DNA of 64,000 nt from Riptortus pedestris (Eukaryota > Arthropoda > Insecta > Hemiptera > Alydidae), in NCBI GenBank assembly GCA_019009955.1, contig CM032230.1, positions 6,976,001-7,040,000 on the forward strand, read 5' to 3'. Below, piece by piece: positions 20,736 through 31,209 of the stretch. Position numbers and translations under genes: made by a program. The notes below the pieces were generated by a model that saw only the letters and a list, made by a program, of their open reading frames with translations, was not told the DNA's origin and made no database searches. Each line of letters starts with the position of its first letter. Positions within the stretch are counted from its first letter, which is position 1.

Positions 20736-21164
20736 AAAAGGGGCCAACGCTATCTTTCAATAGATTGACTGGCCTGAGATCTCTAACCTTCTTACCTCTT
20801 TTCTGGCGATGATCTTGTATTTTTTGGTTAATTTTCTTTTTTTTGAAGAGTACGTTTACACTATTAAACGGTTTTATTTAGAATGACACTGATACTTAAT
20901 GACAAAGAATGAAGCACCCGCTTCCTGAACTTTTATGAAACTTGGTATGTATATTAGTACTAACCCAACTTAGACTTTAGACTATATTGTTGCGAAAATT
21001 AAATAGATGAATAGTCCTTCAGAGAGAGAGAGAGAGAGGGAGTCGCGTATTTGGAATGTGTGACGTAGATCAAAGAGACCGACGGAGGATCGAGACGCTT
21101 CTGGGATCGTCTAGCCCAGCCTCGAATGAACTAGACAATTCCCCTTTGATGTATGCCGACAACC

Positions 21165-21202
21165 TATATAAAGAAGCTCGGGCCAGCCGCGAGTCAGTCA
21201 GT
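21165..21202 (+). promoter_or_regulatory. LTR core promoter (TATA box and initiator)
   Basis: TATATAAAG and GAGTCAGTCAGTTTT at the right spacing (about 30 bp). The inverted copy at 63543-62866 keeps both: TATAAAAA (63366-63374, minus strand) and GAAGTCAGTTTA. Confidence 0.6.
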
Positions 21203-21269
21203 TTTATTCTCACCTGTCTTGATGTTCACATCAGTGCTTCAGTGCGACTTAGAAGAACAGTGTTTAAGA

Positions 21270-21356
21270 CAGTGCAGTGCCGCGAAGTAAAGGACAGTGC
21301 AGTGCCGCGAAGTAAACGACAGTGCAGTGCCGCGAAGTAAACGACAGTGCAGTGCC
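21270..21356 (+). repeat. 25-bp repeat units in the LTR
   Basis: About four units of ACAGTGCAGTGCCGCGAAGT plus five more bases. The LTR at 62866-63543 has five units and the related sequence at 23925-23965 has two, so the copy number varies between LTRs. Confidence 0.9.
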
Positions 21357-22689
21357 GTCTTGTTGTGAATTTTAGTGACCGTGAGTGAATTATTGGACTG
21401 TGTAATCTGAAGAACAGTGACGCTATCAGTCTATACTGTGAGTAGTAATTAAGAATAATTACCAAGTTTATTGTGCATTATCTAAATAAATTGTGCAGTG
21501 ATAAAAACTGTGAAACTTGCGAGTATTTAATTTTGCAATCCAAAAGAACTCTTATTAAAAACGTTTATTACTGGTTTTGGTAATAATAAAAACGTAACAA
21601 TATTAATTTTCTCTGAGACGAACCAGTGGGGGTTATAAGGGAGGCCTGAAAACAAAAATAGCGATATTTCGCAAATATGCACAGAAAAAAAATTGTTTAA
21701 TTTGTTATTTAGAATAACTTTTGTTATATACACTTTCGTCGTATAACTTAGTGTAAATGCTTTATACGCTAAATATTATAGCGGGAGTCAATATTATTTC
21801 GCACCAAAGACTGAACCGAACTAAATAAAACTTCTGCACTAACGCCTTAATTATCATAAGCCATATCAACTTTTCTAGGGATGGGCAGGAGTGGGGGTTG
21901 TAAGGGAGGCCTGAAATTAAAAATAGCGATATTTCGTTTTCTATTCGTTTTTCTGCAAATATGCACATGACAAAAGTAGTTTATTTTTATTATTTGAAGT
22001 AACTTTTGTGATATTCACTTTTGTTTTATGACAATGTATAAACGAGATATACACTAAAACTTTAGCGGGAGTCAAAAATTTTATTGGGCTCTTACGATTG
22101 AACGGATCTTAATAAAACTAGATATGTTAATTAGCAATAATTTTTCCATGATTATATGCTATATTTAAATTTGTAGGTTCGTACGGGAGTGGGGGGTTAT
22201 AAGGGAGGCCTGAAATAAAAATTCGCAATATTTCGTTGACTATTTGTTTTTCGACAAACATGCACAGAACAAAAAAAGTTAATTTGTTATTTAGAATAAC
22301 TTTTGTTTTTTTACATTTTTTCGGGAACAATGTATGAAGCAAATGATTTGCCTATGATATTGATATGCTCATCAATTCTTTCTATTATGAACTACCAGAT
22401 ACCTCACCTGAAAAAAATAATTCAAATTTATGTTAATATTTTGACCTTAATAATTCAAAGCTATGCATAATGTACAGGAGACGGGAAAACTGACAATATG
22501 GAGGACAGTGAAGTCTTACATAAAAAATTTGTTTTATTATTAAAAAATTCACAGCAAAGACGGGTAATAAACCCTAAACACTGGAACGGGAAATGTCAAA
22601 ATATTGTGTAAAGTAAACCCTTGCCAAAAAAATAGCATCATCATTTAGCCTCAAATGAATTCCCGGGCGAAGCCTGTTAACTTAGCTAG

Positions 22690-22742
<53 letters not shown>
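22690..22742. repeat. (AT)n microsatellite
   Basis: AT repeat directly after the Helitron 3' CTAG. Confidence 0.9.
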
Positions 22743-22751
<9 letters not shown>

Positions 22752-23794
22752 TTTTTAATATTCTGGTCATAATTATTTTAATTTAGTACTATGTTCATTT
22801 ATAAAATGTATTTTCCTGTTTGACTGATTGATGTTATAAGTGGTACACAGCTTTAGTTCTGATGACAATACAGTTTAATATATTCAGTATCTTCGTAAAT
22901 CCAAAATGGCGGTCATATTTTTTTTACACAAATCCCTCAATATGGGTATGAAATGAAAGGGCTTGACTAATAGAATACTGTAAATTATGACAAATTTTAA
23001 ATCTTCTGCCGGTACAACATGCCTGATTTTATATATTTGTTTCAATATGGGTAATGGCTATAGGCTCTATCGGTCACAATTTTTGTTTGTTACCAAAGTC
23101 GGATAATATTAGTGGCAGTCTATTGTGTAAAACTGGACAGATCTCATCTGCTTCATATTTCACCTTAAAATACGATTTAATGAGGATTCAAAAGGTCCCT
23201 CATTAATCCAAGGAAAAAATATACAGAGAGAAAAATATTCCTTGCAGTTTATTATAATTGTTTCTTGCTAAATATACGAGCAAGAGACAGAATTTCATTA
23301 CAGTAATTGTTTTACAAAACTAATTTCAGCTTATTCTGGAACAGAGCTCAACTTAATTAACATCGGCTCAAAGCTTATTTACTAAACTTTTTCTAAGAAC
23401 GGAGATTCTCGAGTTCAAAGAAGTAATTTTAAGCTCTTTGCTAAGAGAATTTCATAAATCCATTTATCTGCAACAAAAAAAAGTATGTTCCTTGCTGTTA
23501 ACACTCGTCATGCGTGTGACTTTTCTGTGATGTGTTTTTTTAATAGCAGAAATTAGTAATTATTAGATAAATTAATTTTCTTTCTACATAATTTTCTAAG
23601 TTCTCCGTTGCGGGGCAACCTACCTAAGAGTTTCTACTTTACACCCATAGCAGTCCACATACCCCCCTTAAAATGAAACTCTCAGTTCTGCAGGAGGGGA
23701 ACTGTCCGTACCACCTCGCCTGGCTTGACGGCCCAGTGTAGTTACAAATAGCTGTGGTACAACAAAACTGGGCCTCAGGTAAAAAAAACAAAAA
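22743..23794. other. No gene recognised; possibly LTR-element interior
   Basis: AT-rich, with a small hairpin GTTGCGGGGCAAC at 23608-23620. It lies between an AT tract and L2-type LTR sequence, so it could be a longer U3 or the remains of an internal region. Not demonstrated. Confidence 0.25.
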
Positions 23795-24195
23795 AAAAAA
23801 ACACCTTAGTTCAGTGGACGCTCGACGGTCTTCGAGGGATGTTCAGCGCTACAGTGCGAATTAGTGCAGTGCGGTAAAGTGTTGTGCTGTGACTGTAAGT
23901 AGCAGTTTAGTGCCGTGTTTAAGACAGTGCAGTGCCGCGAAGAAAAAGACAGTGAAGTGCCGTCGTTTTATGTGAAGTTCAGTGACCGCGAGTGAATTAT
24001 TGGACTGTGAAATCTGAAGAACAGTGACACTATCAGTGTAATACTGTGAGTAGTAATAGTTAACCAAGAGTATTGTGCATTGTGAAAATAAATTGTGCAG
24101 TGATAAACTGTGAAACTTGTGTGTGTTTAATTTTGCAATCCAAAAGAACTCTTATTAACAACGTTTATTACTGGTTTTGTAATAAAAACGTAACA
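23795..24195 (+). mobile_element. L2-type LTR, 3' portion
   Basis: Matches the L2 LTRs from the transcript region on: GTGCTGTGACTGTAAGTAG, two 25-bp units at 23925-23965, GTGAATTATTGGACTGTG, AATAAATTGTGCAGTG and the terminal AAAACGTAACA (CA at 24194-24195). The TG end is not clear; ATAT follows the CA end. Confidence 0.7.
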
Positions 24196-24385
24196 ATATA
24201 TACTCTCATACGGCAAGACTAGAAGTCATTCAAAAGCTTTAGTTTGCCTACTCATGTTCCACCTATTATTTGTCACTTTATTCAGGCTTCCCTATGTCTC
24301 ATGTCTCTTAAATGTTATTATGTGTAATTAAAAGTATACTACGAAATGCAGTTTAACACTATGTCGATAAAGGCCAATTTGGATT
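24196..24385. repeat. Short interspersed repeat (R110), copy 1
   Basis: 24285-24385 resembles 39160-39264: TTATTCAGGCTT(C/T), GTATAATTAAAAGTA-like and TTTAACACTATGTCGAT(A/G)AA. Nature unknown; the copy immediately precedes an H1 end A. Confidence 0.45.
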
Positions 24386-24405
24386 TATTAGCAGGTTACC
24401 CTTAA
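24386..24405 (+). mobile_element. H1 repeat, first 18 bp of end A (split by piggyBac)
   Basis: TTAGCAGGTTACCCTTAA is the start of H1 end A, up to the TTAA in the centre of the palindrome. The copy continues at 25675 as GAGAAATCAGCTATTAAGG. Confidence 0.7.
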
Positions 24406-25674
24406 CCCTAGAATTACCAAGGGGGGGGGGGGCTCCTCGAGCCCACAACTTTTTGTTTTTGTTCCCTATCACCCAATTTTAATGGGATATTTTTGATATT
24501 TTATGTATTCCTCAGAAAAACATCCTAGAATGAGGGCATAACAACAAAATTAAATAAAAAAATTTCTATGTTGAGAAAAAAATTTTTTTCGAGGAGCCCC
24601 CCCCCTTGGTAATGCAAGGGGTAGTTATACACTTAAGTACCAAGGGGGGGGGCTCCTCGAGCCCACTGATATTTAATACTACTTTTAACTAGTAATTCAA
24701 GTGTTATTAATTATATTGCTCAAATAATAATTACTTTGATATAATTTTAACATACACAAACCTTCTCAAGTTTTTTTTTCCCAATAAAAAAATATATATA
24801 TTCTCCCCATATAATTTTTTTTCATATAAAAAATATATTACTGAGATGGTTATAATTATTGCTCCTATAGGTACTTTTTTAGAAAAGAGAAGATTTTCTA
24901 GGTTGTTCCCAACTAGGGGAACAGTTAGTCCATGCTGCATCCTGGACACAACATGGAGAAGAAATAGTGCTGGCCGAAGAAAGTACTTTTTATTTGAACT
25001 ATCTGAGAGTTTAGTAAAATTGTGTGCTACTGAAAGAAGTGAAAATCTTGTGGGCATTCCTAGATCTTCAGTGAAGGCCATGGAGCATGTTCTAGGGCGA
25101 GAACTGACTTATCCCCAATTGGAGGAACAAGGTTCATCAAGTGGAAGGCTAAGGTGTTACACTTGTGTTAGAGAAGCCAAATCAAAAAAAGAAAAATACA
25201 ACAACCTATCAAAATCTAAGCAGCGTTGCTTCAAATGTAAACGTTCAGTGTATAACAAAAACTCGGAAAAAAAAAATTATTGTGCAAAAGCACTGATAAT
25301 TGCAATTACGAATCTGATAATAAGATTTTCATAAATTATTATTCTATTATAATGTTATAATAACTTAGATATAGATAACTTTTTATTCTAACAATGTTTA
25401 GATATGTTCCTCTTGTAGAATAAAATTACATTTAATTTAAAGTCATCCTTTTTCCCCATCCGAACTTTTTTTTAAAATTTTTTTATTTTATTTTTGTATT
25501 TAACTTTTTTTTCACAGGTGTCATAAGAAACGTTCATTAAAGATAATCCAATAGAAATAAAAATTTTAAAAAAATTATAGAACCAAAATAAAAGGTTTTT
25601 AAGGTTGTGGGCTCGAGGAGCCCCCCCCTTGGTAATCCATGCGACCTGGGAGAGGTCAGTAATACTAGGGTTAA
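24402..25674 (+). mobile_element. piggyBac-like element, internally deleted
   Basis: Flanked by TTAA at 24402-24405 and 25671-25674. Left end CCCTAGAATTACC; right end GTAATACTAGGG. A sub-terminal inverted repeat follows on both sides: a G-run with CTCCTCGAGCCCACAAC on the left and the inverse (GTTGTGGGCTCGAGGAG) on the right, separated from the right tip by about 28 extra bases. Such asymmetric spacing is known for piggyBac. A third copy of the block sits inside at 24590-24670. Only the transposase C-terminus remains. 1265 bp without the TTAAs. Confidence 0.88.
24846..25334 (+). pseudogene. piggyBac transposase C-terminal fragment
   Basis: Open frame of 162 codons. Residues 1-36 are probably junk read-through; from about residue 37 (WRRNSAGRRKYFLFELSESL) it matches the region before the cysteine-rich domain (family form: RRRKFLLELGKALV). 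The C-terminal cysteine-rich domain follows, with Cys104-x2-Cys107, Cys128-x2-Cys131 and Cys146; this domain binds the sub-terminal repeats in piggyBac transposases. The catalytic DDD domain is absent, so the fragment cannot transpose. It is in sense with the element and 336 bp from its right TTAA. Confidence 0.8.
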
Positions 25675-25968
25675 GAGAAATCAGCTATTAAGGTTTTACA
25701 CACGACGCGATATTCTTAAAAGTTTTTCAAAGGCCCATCGATCCTACCTAACAAAAATGAAGACCGTTCAAAATTTTCGGCCTTCAGTAAACCCTCACTC
25801 CTACTAATGCCATGTCAACAATAAGCTGTTATGTTATGAAGTACTTTATTTGAAGCCTAAATAACAAATATTGTTCTCATTGAACTTTTACGTCATGAGA
25901 TAAATTCAAATACGGGACGCAAGTGGAAAATCTGCTTAATTAACGCAGCTCCTGCGTGACTGACGTTT
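25675..25968 (+). mobile_element. H1 repeat, short deletion copy (after piggyBac)
   Basis: Continues end A (GAGAAATCAGCTATTAAGG), CCATCGATCCTACC, then jumps at 25780 directly to TTCGGCCTTCAGTAAACCC, losing the AT tract and inner unit, and ends GGAAAATCTGCTTAATTAAC and GCAGCTCCTGCGTGAC. With 24386-24405 it forms a complete about 310-bp copy. Confidence 0.75.
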
Positions 25969-26299
25969 TTTGTCTTAAGAGAAACAAGAGATGTACTGAG
26001 GGTTAGCCTGGAGAGAAAGTAAGTTTTAATTTTAGTAAAAAAAAATTAGATAATATTAACTGGTGTTTGACTGCGTGTTGTGAAATAGGAATAGATTCGG
26101 CCTATTAAATTCAAGATAAATACTACCATTGTTTTGGTGGTAGAGAAAAAACAAAGCCAAAGAAATATAAATATTCAAATTGGGATCATAAAACAAATGA
26201 TGATACATACTTGAAAAGATAACGTTTTGTAACTTAGGAAGCACGAACTTGGGAATTCATTGTATGTCCTGGATATGACATTTAAGCTCTAATTGTTCG
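25969..26299. other. No gene recognised
   Basis: AT-rich spacer; a 62-codon frame on the minus strand lacks motifs. Confidence 0.3.
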
Positions 26300-26713
26300 A
26301 ATTAGATTTCCCTAAAGGGAAATCAGGTTTTGAGGTTGTAAATGTCCATAAATCCTACCTAGGAAATGACGAAAATTATATATATAACGTTAATGGCTGA
26401 TATCGGACCGGGGAGAGGCTTCGAGAATTTCGAAAATTGGAAATATCTCTGTTACTATACTTCGGCTCGCAAAATTGAATAGAAACAATATTATCGCAGA
26501 TTTAATTGCCCATAAATGTTGTACACGTATCATTTGTATCATATCAATATCAACCGAGATATTTGCATTTCAGCAGGTTTTCCTTAAGGGAAGTACTGTT
26601 TGTGTTTACTCACTTAATATTCACGGTGGTGTTATGTGTTACCAATATGTAGATTTATCTATTGTAAAACTGCGCGAGAGAAATCTGCCTAGTTTACGCA
26701 GCCTCTGCGTGAC
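26300..26713 (+). mobile_element. H1 repeat, complete short copy
   Basis: End A ATTAGATTTCCCTAAAGGGA through end B GAAATCTGCCTAGTTTACGC with AGCCTCTGCGTGACG. The AT tract is reduced to ATATATAT. Confidence 0.7.
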
Positions 26714-26741
26714 GCAAATGCCCATTGATCCTACACAGGAG

Positions 26742-26805
<64 letters not shown>

Positions 26806-26910
26806 TTAACGCTTTAGCGGTCGCAATTTTTGTTTGATCGTGTTAATTAACGCTCTAGCGGTCGCAATTTTTTGCTTGATCGTTACCAAACTCGGTATTT
26901 AAACGTATTA
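26714..26910 (+). mobile_element. H1 repeat, internal fragment
   Basis: Begins abruptly at CCCATTGATCCTACACAGG, has (AT)n at 26744-26802, then two copies of the CGCT(T/C)TAGCGGTCGCAATTT block in tandem (26812 and 26850). Confidence 0.6.
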
Positions 26911-26925
26911 TCTAAAAAAAAAAAA

Positions 26926-27424
26926 GTCCGTCACGCAGGGGCTGCGTAAACTAAGCAGATTTCCCACGTGAAGTTTTACAATAGAGAAATTCGCCTAATA
27001 ACAGCTGTAGTAGGAAGGGATCTCTAAACCTATTCACGAGGGACGAATAGTTCTGGAAACGGCCACCAGAGCTCTCGGCGAGGAGTCTGGAACATGGCGG
27101 GGTTCCGTCGACCATACACACAATACAAATGCAAATATCTCGGTTAATATTCAAGATAAAGAATACATGTATAGAATAAAATTTATAGTAAATTTAAATT
27201 GCAATAGGATTGATTCTATACAATTTTTCGATCCGACGCATAATAATAGAGATATTTTGAATTTTCAAAAATCCCCCTCTAAAATCCCCCCTCCCACTGG
27301 TCCGATTTCAGCCATTACGGAACTTGATATCTCTTTTTACGTAAAACGCTTAAATATGAAGTTTGGTGACGATCAAACAAAAATCGCGACCGCTAGAGCG
27401 TTAACAGACAAATATATATATATA
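26926..27424 (-). mobile_element. H1 repeat, end-B part (split by three Helitrons)
   Basis: Textbook end B: GTCCGTCACGCAGGGGCTGC, GTAAACTAAGCAGATTTCCC, ACGTG. Internal blocks follow to GACCGCTAGAGCGTTAACAG and a short AT run. The missing end-A part is at 32628-32762, beyond 5.2 kb of Helitron sequence. Confidence 0.75.
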
Positions 27425-29296
27425 CTAGCTCAGATACCCGGCTTCGCTCGGGAATTCATTTGAGGCAGAATGGTGATGGTATTTTTTTGGCAAGGCTTTA
27501 GTTTGCACAATATTTTGACATTTACCCGTCCCAGTGTTTAGTTTAAATACCCGTCGTTTCTGTGGATTTGTTAATAATAAAATTATTTTTTTATGTAAGA
27601 CTTTAATGTGGATTTGTTAATAATAAAATTATTTTTTTATGTTTCCTGTGCATTATGCATAGATTTGAATTATTAAGCACAGAATATTAACATACATTTG
27701 AATTAATTTTTCCCGGTGAGTTACCTGGTAGTTCCAAAGAATTGTTGAGCAAATTTCTCTAAATAATAAAATAGACAACTTTCATATGTGCTTATTTGTG
27801 CGAAACCCCAATAGGAAACGAAATATCACTATTTTTAATTTCAGGCCTCCCTTATAACCCCCACTCCTGCCCGTCCCTAGAAATGTTAGTATGGCTTATT
27901 ATAAGGAAGACGTTAGTGCTAAATTACATACCGAGTTTGGTTTAGTTCGGTTGAGTCTTTTGTGCCAAATATTGTAAAATTGTTGACTTCTGCTATCACT
28001 TTTTGGCGTATAACGCCTTTATAATTAGGTATACGACAAAAGTGTCTCTGAATAACAAAATAAACAACTTTCGTTATGTGCATATTTGCCAAAACCCCAA
28101 TAGGAAACGAAATATCACTATTTTTAATTTCAGGCCTCCCTTATAACCCCCACTCCTGCCCGTCCCTAGAAATGTTGGTACGGCTTATTATAATGATGGC
28201 ATTAGTGCTAATACACATACCGAGTTTGGTTTAGTTCGGTTGGGTCTTTTGTCCCAAATAAAATTGTTCACTTCCGCTATTGGTTTTAGCTTATATCTCG
28301 TTTATAATTCGGTATACGAAAAAGGTGTGTATTACAAAAGTTACTCTAAATAACAAAATAAACAACTTTTGTTATGTTCATATTTGCCGAATATAAAATA
28401 GGAAACGAAATATCGCTATTTTTAATTTCAGGCCTCCCTTATAACACCCACTCCTGCCCATCCCTAGAAATGTTGGTACGGCTTATTATAATGATGGCAT
28501 TAGTGCTAGTACACATACCGAGTTTTATTTAGTTTGGTTGAGTCTTTTGTGTCAAATTAAATTGTTCACTTCCGCTATAGGTTTTAGCGTATATCTCGTT
28601 TATAAATCGGTATATGAAAAAAATGTATATAACAAAAGTTACTCTAAATAACAGAATAAACAACTTTTGTTATGTTCATATTTGCCGAAAAATCAGTAGG
28701 AAACGAAATCCCTTACAACCCCCACTCCTGCCCGTCCCTAGAAATGTTAGTATGGCTTGTTATAATGAGTGTTAGTGCTAATACATATACCGGGTTTTAT
28801 TTATTTCGGTTGGGTCTTTTGTCCCAAATAAAATTGTTCACTTCCGCTATAGGTTTTAGCGTATATCTCGTTTATAATTCGGTATACGAAAAAAGTGTAT
28901 ATAACAAAAGTTACTCTAAATAACAAAATAAACAACTTTTGTTATGTTCATATTTGTCGGAAAACCAGTAGGAAACGAAATATCGCTATTTTTAATTTCT
29001 GGCTTCTCTTATAACCCCCACTCCTCTTCGTCTCAGAGGATATTAGTATAGCCTAAAGTCTAAGTTGGGTTAGTAGTAATATACATACCAAGTTTCATAA
29101 AATTCGGTTCAGCCGTTTATGCGTGAAAAGGTAACAAACAAACAAACAAACAAATAAACAAACAAACAAACAAACAGACACCAAAGAAACAAAATGCAGT
29201 TATGGTGTCTATGACATGTGAAACGAAAAGTTATCGTGAAATTTCGCGAAAAAAATCAATGTACAGACAGAGGTTACAATTTTATATATATATAGA
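27425..29296 (-). mobile_element. Helitron, non-autonomous, copy I of cluster
   Basis: On the minus strand it begins A|TCTATATATATATAAAATTG (TC at 29296-29295) and ends CCCGAGCGAAGCCGGG-TATCTGAG-CTAG|T (27428-27425), so both termini and the A/T insertion site are intact. It holds five internal units about 295 bp apart, marked by AGGAAACGAAAT at 27813, 28102, 28400, 28698 and 28970, and a (CAAA)n tract near 29137-29177. Non-coding. Confidence 0.85.
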
Positions 29297-31209
29297 TATA
29301 TATATATATATATAAAATTGTAACCTCTGTCTGTACATTGATTTTTTTCGCGAAATTTCACGATAACTTTTCGTTTCACACGTCATAGACACCATAACTG
29401 CATTTTGTTTCTTTGGTGTCTGTTTGTTTGTTTATTTGTTTGTTTGTTTGTTTGTTTGTTTGTTACCTTTTCACGCATAAACGGCTGAACCGAATTTTAT
29501 GAAACTTGGTATGTATTTTACTACTAACCCAACTTAGACTTTAGGCTATGTTAATATTCTCTGAGACAAACAGGAGTGGGGGTTATAAGGGAAGCCTGAA
29601 ATTAAAAATAGCGATATTTCGTTTCCTATTCGTTTTTCGGCAAATATGTCCATAACAAAAGTTGTTTATTTTGTTATTTAGAGTAACTTTTGTTATATAC
29701 ACTTTTGTCGTATACCGAAGTTTAAATGCGTTATACGCTAAAAATTATAGCGGGAGTCCACAATATTATTTGCCAAAAAAGACTCAACCGAACTAAATAA
29801 AACTCGGTATGTGTATTAGCAGTGAGGCCTTCATTATAATAAGCGATACCAACATTTCTATGGACGGGCATGAGTGGGGGTTATAAGGGAAGCCTGAAAT
29901 TAAAAATAGTGATATTTCGTTTCCTATTCGTTTTTCGGCAAATATGTCCATAACAAAAGTTGTTTATTTTGTTATTTGGAGCAACTTTTGTTATATACAC
30001 TTTTGTCGTATACCTAAGTATAAATGAGTTATACGTTAAAACTTTAGCTGGAGCCAACAAATTTATTGGGCACTAACGGCTGAACCGAACTTAACAAAAC
30101 TCGGTATGTCAATTAGCATTAATTCTTCCATGATTATAAGCTATATTAAATTTTTTAGGTTCGAACGGGAGGGGGCTTATAAGGGAGGCCTGAAATAAAA
30201 ATTCACCATATTTACATGTATAAGAGACGGGAAATATAAAAATATCGAAGACATTGAAGTCTTATCGAACAAATAATTCTATTATTAGCAAATCCACGGC
30301 AACGACGGGTATCAATCCTAAACACTGGGACGGGTAAATGTCAAAATATTATGTGTATTAGCAGTGAGGCCTTCATTATAATAAGCGATACCAACATTTC
30401 TATGGACGGGCAGGAGTGGGGGTTATAAGGGAAGCCTGAAATTAAAAATAGCGACATTTCGTTTTCTATTCGTTTTTCGGCAAATATGAACATAACAAAA
30501 GTTGTTTATTTTGTTATTTAGAGTAACTTTTATCATATTGATTTTTGTCTTTTAACAAAGTATAAACGAGATATACACTATAAACTAAAGCGGGAGTCAA
30601 CTATTTTATTGGGAGCTAACGATTGAACCGAACTTAACAAAACTCGGTATGTCACTTAGCATTAATTCTTCCATGTTTATAAGCTATATTAAAATTTTTA
30701 GGTTAGAACGGGAGTGGAGGTTACAAGGGACGTCAGAAATAAAGATTCGCGATATTTCATCGCCTATTTGTTTTTCGACAAACATGCACATAACAAACGT
30801 TGTTTACTTTGTTATTTAGATTAACTTTTGTTTTATACATTTCTCCAGGAACAATGTATGGAGCAAGTAATTTGCGTAAAAATATAGATATGCTCAACAA
30901 TTCATTCCAATTTGAACTATGAGGTACCTCACCTGGAAAAATTAATTCAAATCTATGTTAATATTTTGTTCTTAATAACTGAAATCTATGCATAATGCAC
31001 AGGAGACGGGAAATATGACAATATGGAGGACAGTGAAGTCTTACATAAAAAATTAATTTTATTATTAACAAACGCCAAAAACGGGTATTAACCCAAATCA
31101 CTGGGACGGGTAAATGTCAAATATTGTTCAAAGTAAAGCCTTGCCAAAAAAATACCATCACCATTCAGCCTCAAATCAATTCCCGGGCGAAGCCGGGTAT
31201 CTGAGCTAG
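29297..31209 (+). mobile_element. Helitron, non-autonomous, copy II of cluster
   Basis: Opposite orientation to copy I; begins in the shared AT run (TATATATAAAATTGTAACC) and ends CCCGGGCGAAGCCGGG-TATCTGAG-CTAG at 31206-31209. The 5' TC is lost in the AT tract. Contains internal units near 29577, 29873, 30180, 30415 and 30710. Confidence 0.82.

Larger units (their letters stand above)
20988..21599 (+). mobile_element. Solo LTR, family L2, with ATAT target duplication
   Basis: Starts TGTTGCGAAAATTAAATAG and ends AAAAACGTAACA, flanked by ATAT at 20984-20987 and 21600-21603 inside a Helitron whose uninterrupted form reads CTATATTAAT. 612 bp. Promoter: TATATAAAG at 21165 and an AGTCAGT initiator at about 21193-21199, 30 bp apart, typical of gypsy-type LTRs. 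Downstream are four 25-bp units (21270-21356). AATAAATTGTGCAGTG near 21485 supplies a poly(A) signal. No internal gene remains. Confidence 0.85.
20925..22689 (+). mobile_element. Helitron, non-autonomous, split by a solo LTR
   Basis: The 5' part (20925-20987) has GAAACTTGGTATGTATATTA and AACCCAACTTAGACTTTAG. After an LTR insertion it resumes at 21604 with TAATTTTCTCTGAGACGAAC and several internal units (AGTGGGGGTTATAAGGGAGG near 21630, 21890 and 22190), ending GAATTCCCGGGCGAAGCC and CTAG|T at 22686-22690. The first about 200 bp of the family are missing. Confidence 0.75.

Noticed and set aside
22742..24195. A single 1454-bp L2 LTR starting at TGTTGTTG
   Set aside because: The 5' side does not resemble the other L2 LTRs and the flanking 4 bp (TATA and ATAT) do not match; only the 3' portion was annotated.
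24731..25081. 116-codon minus-strand frame
   Set aside because: Antisense to the recognisable piggyBac transposase tail and inside the same element.
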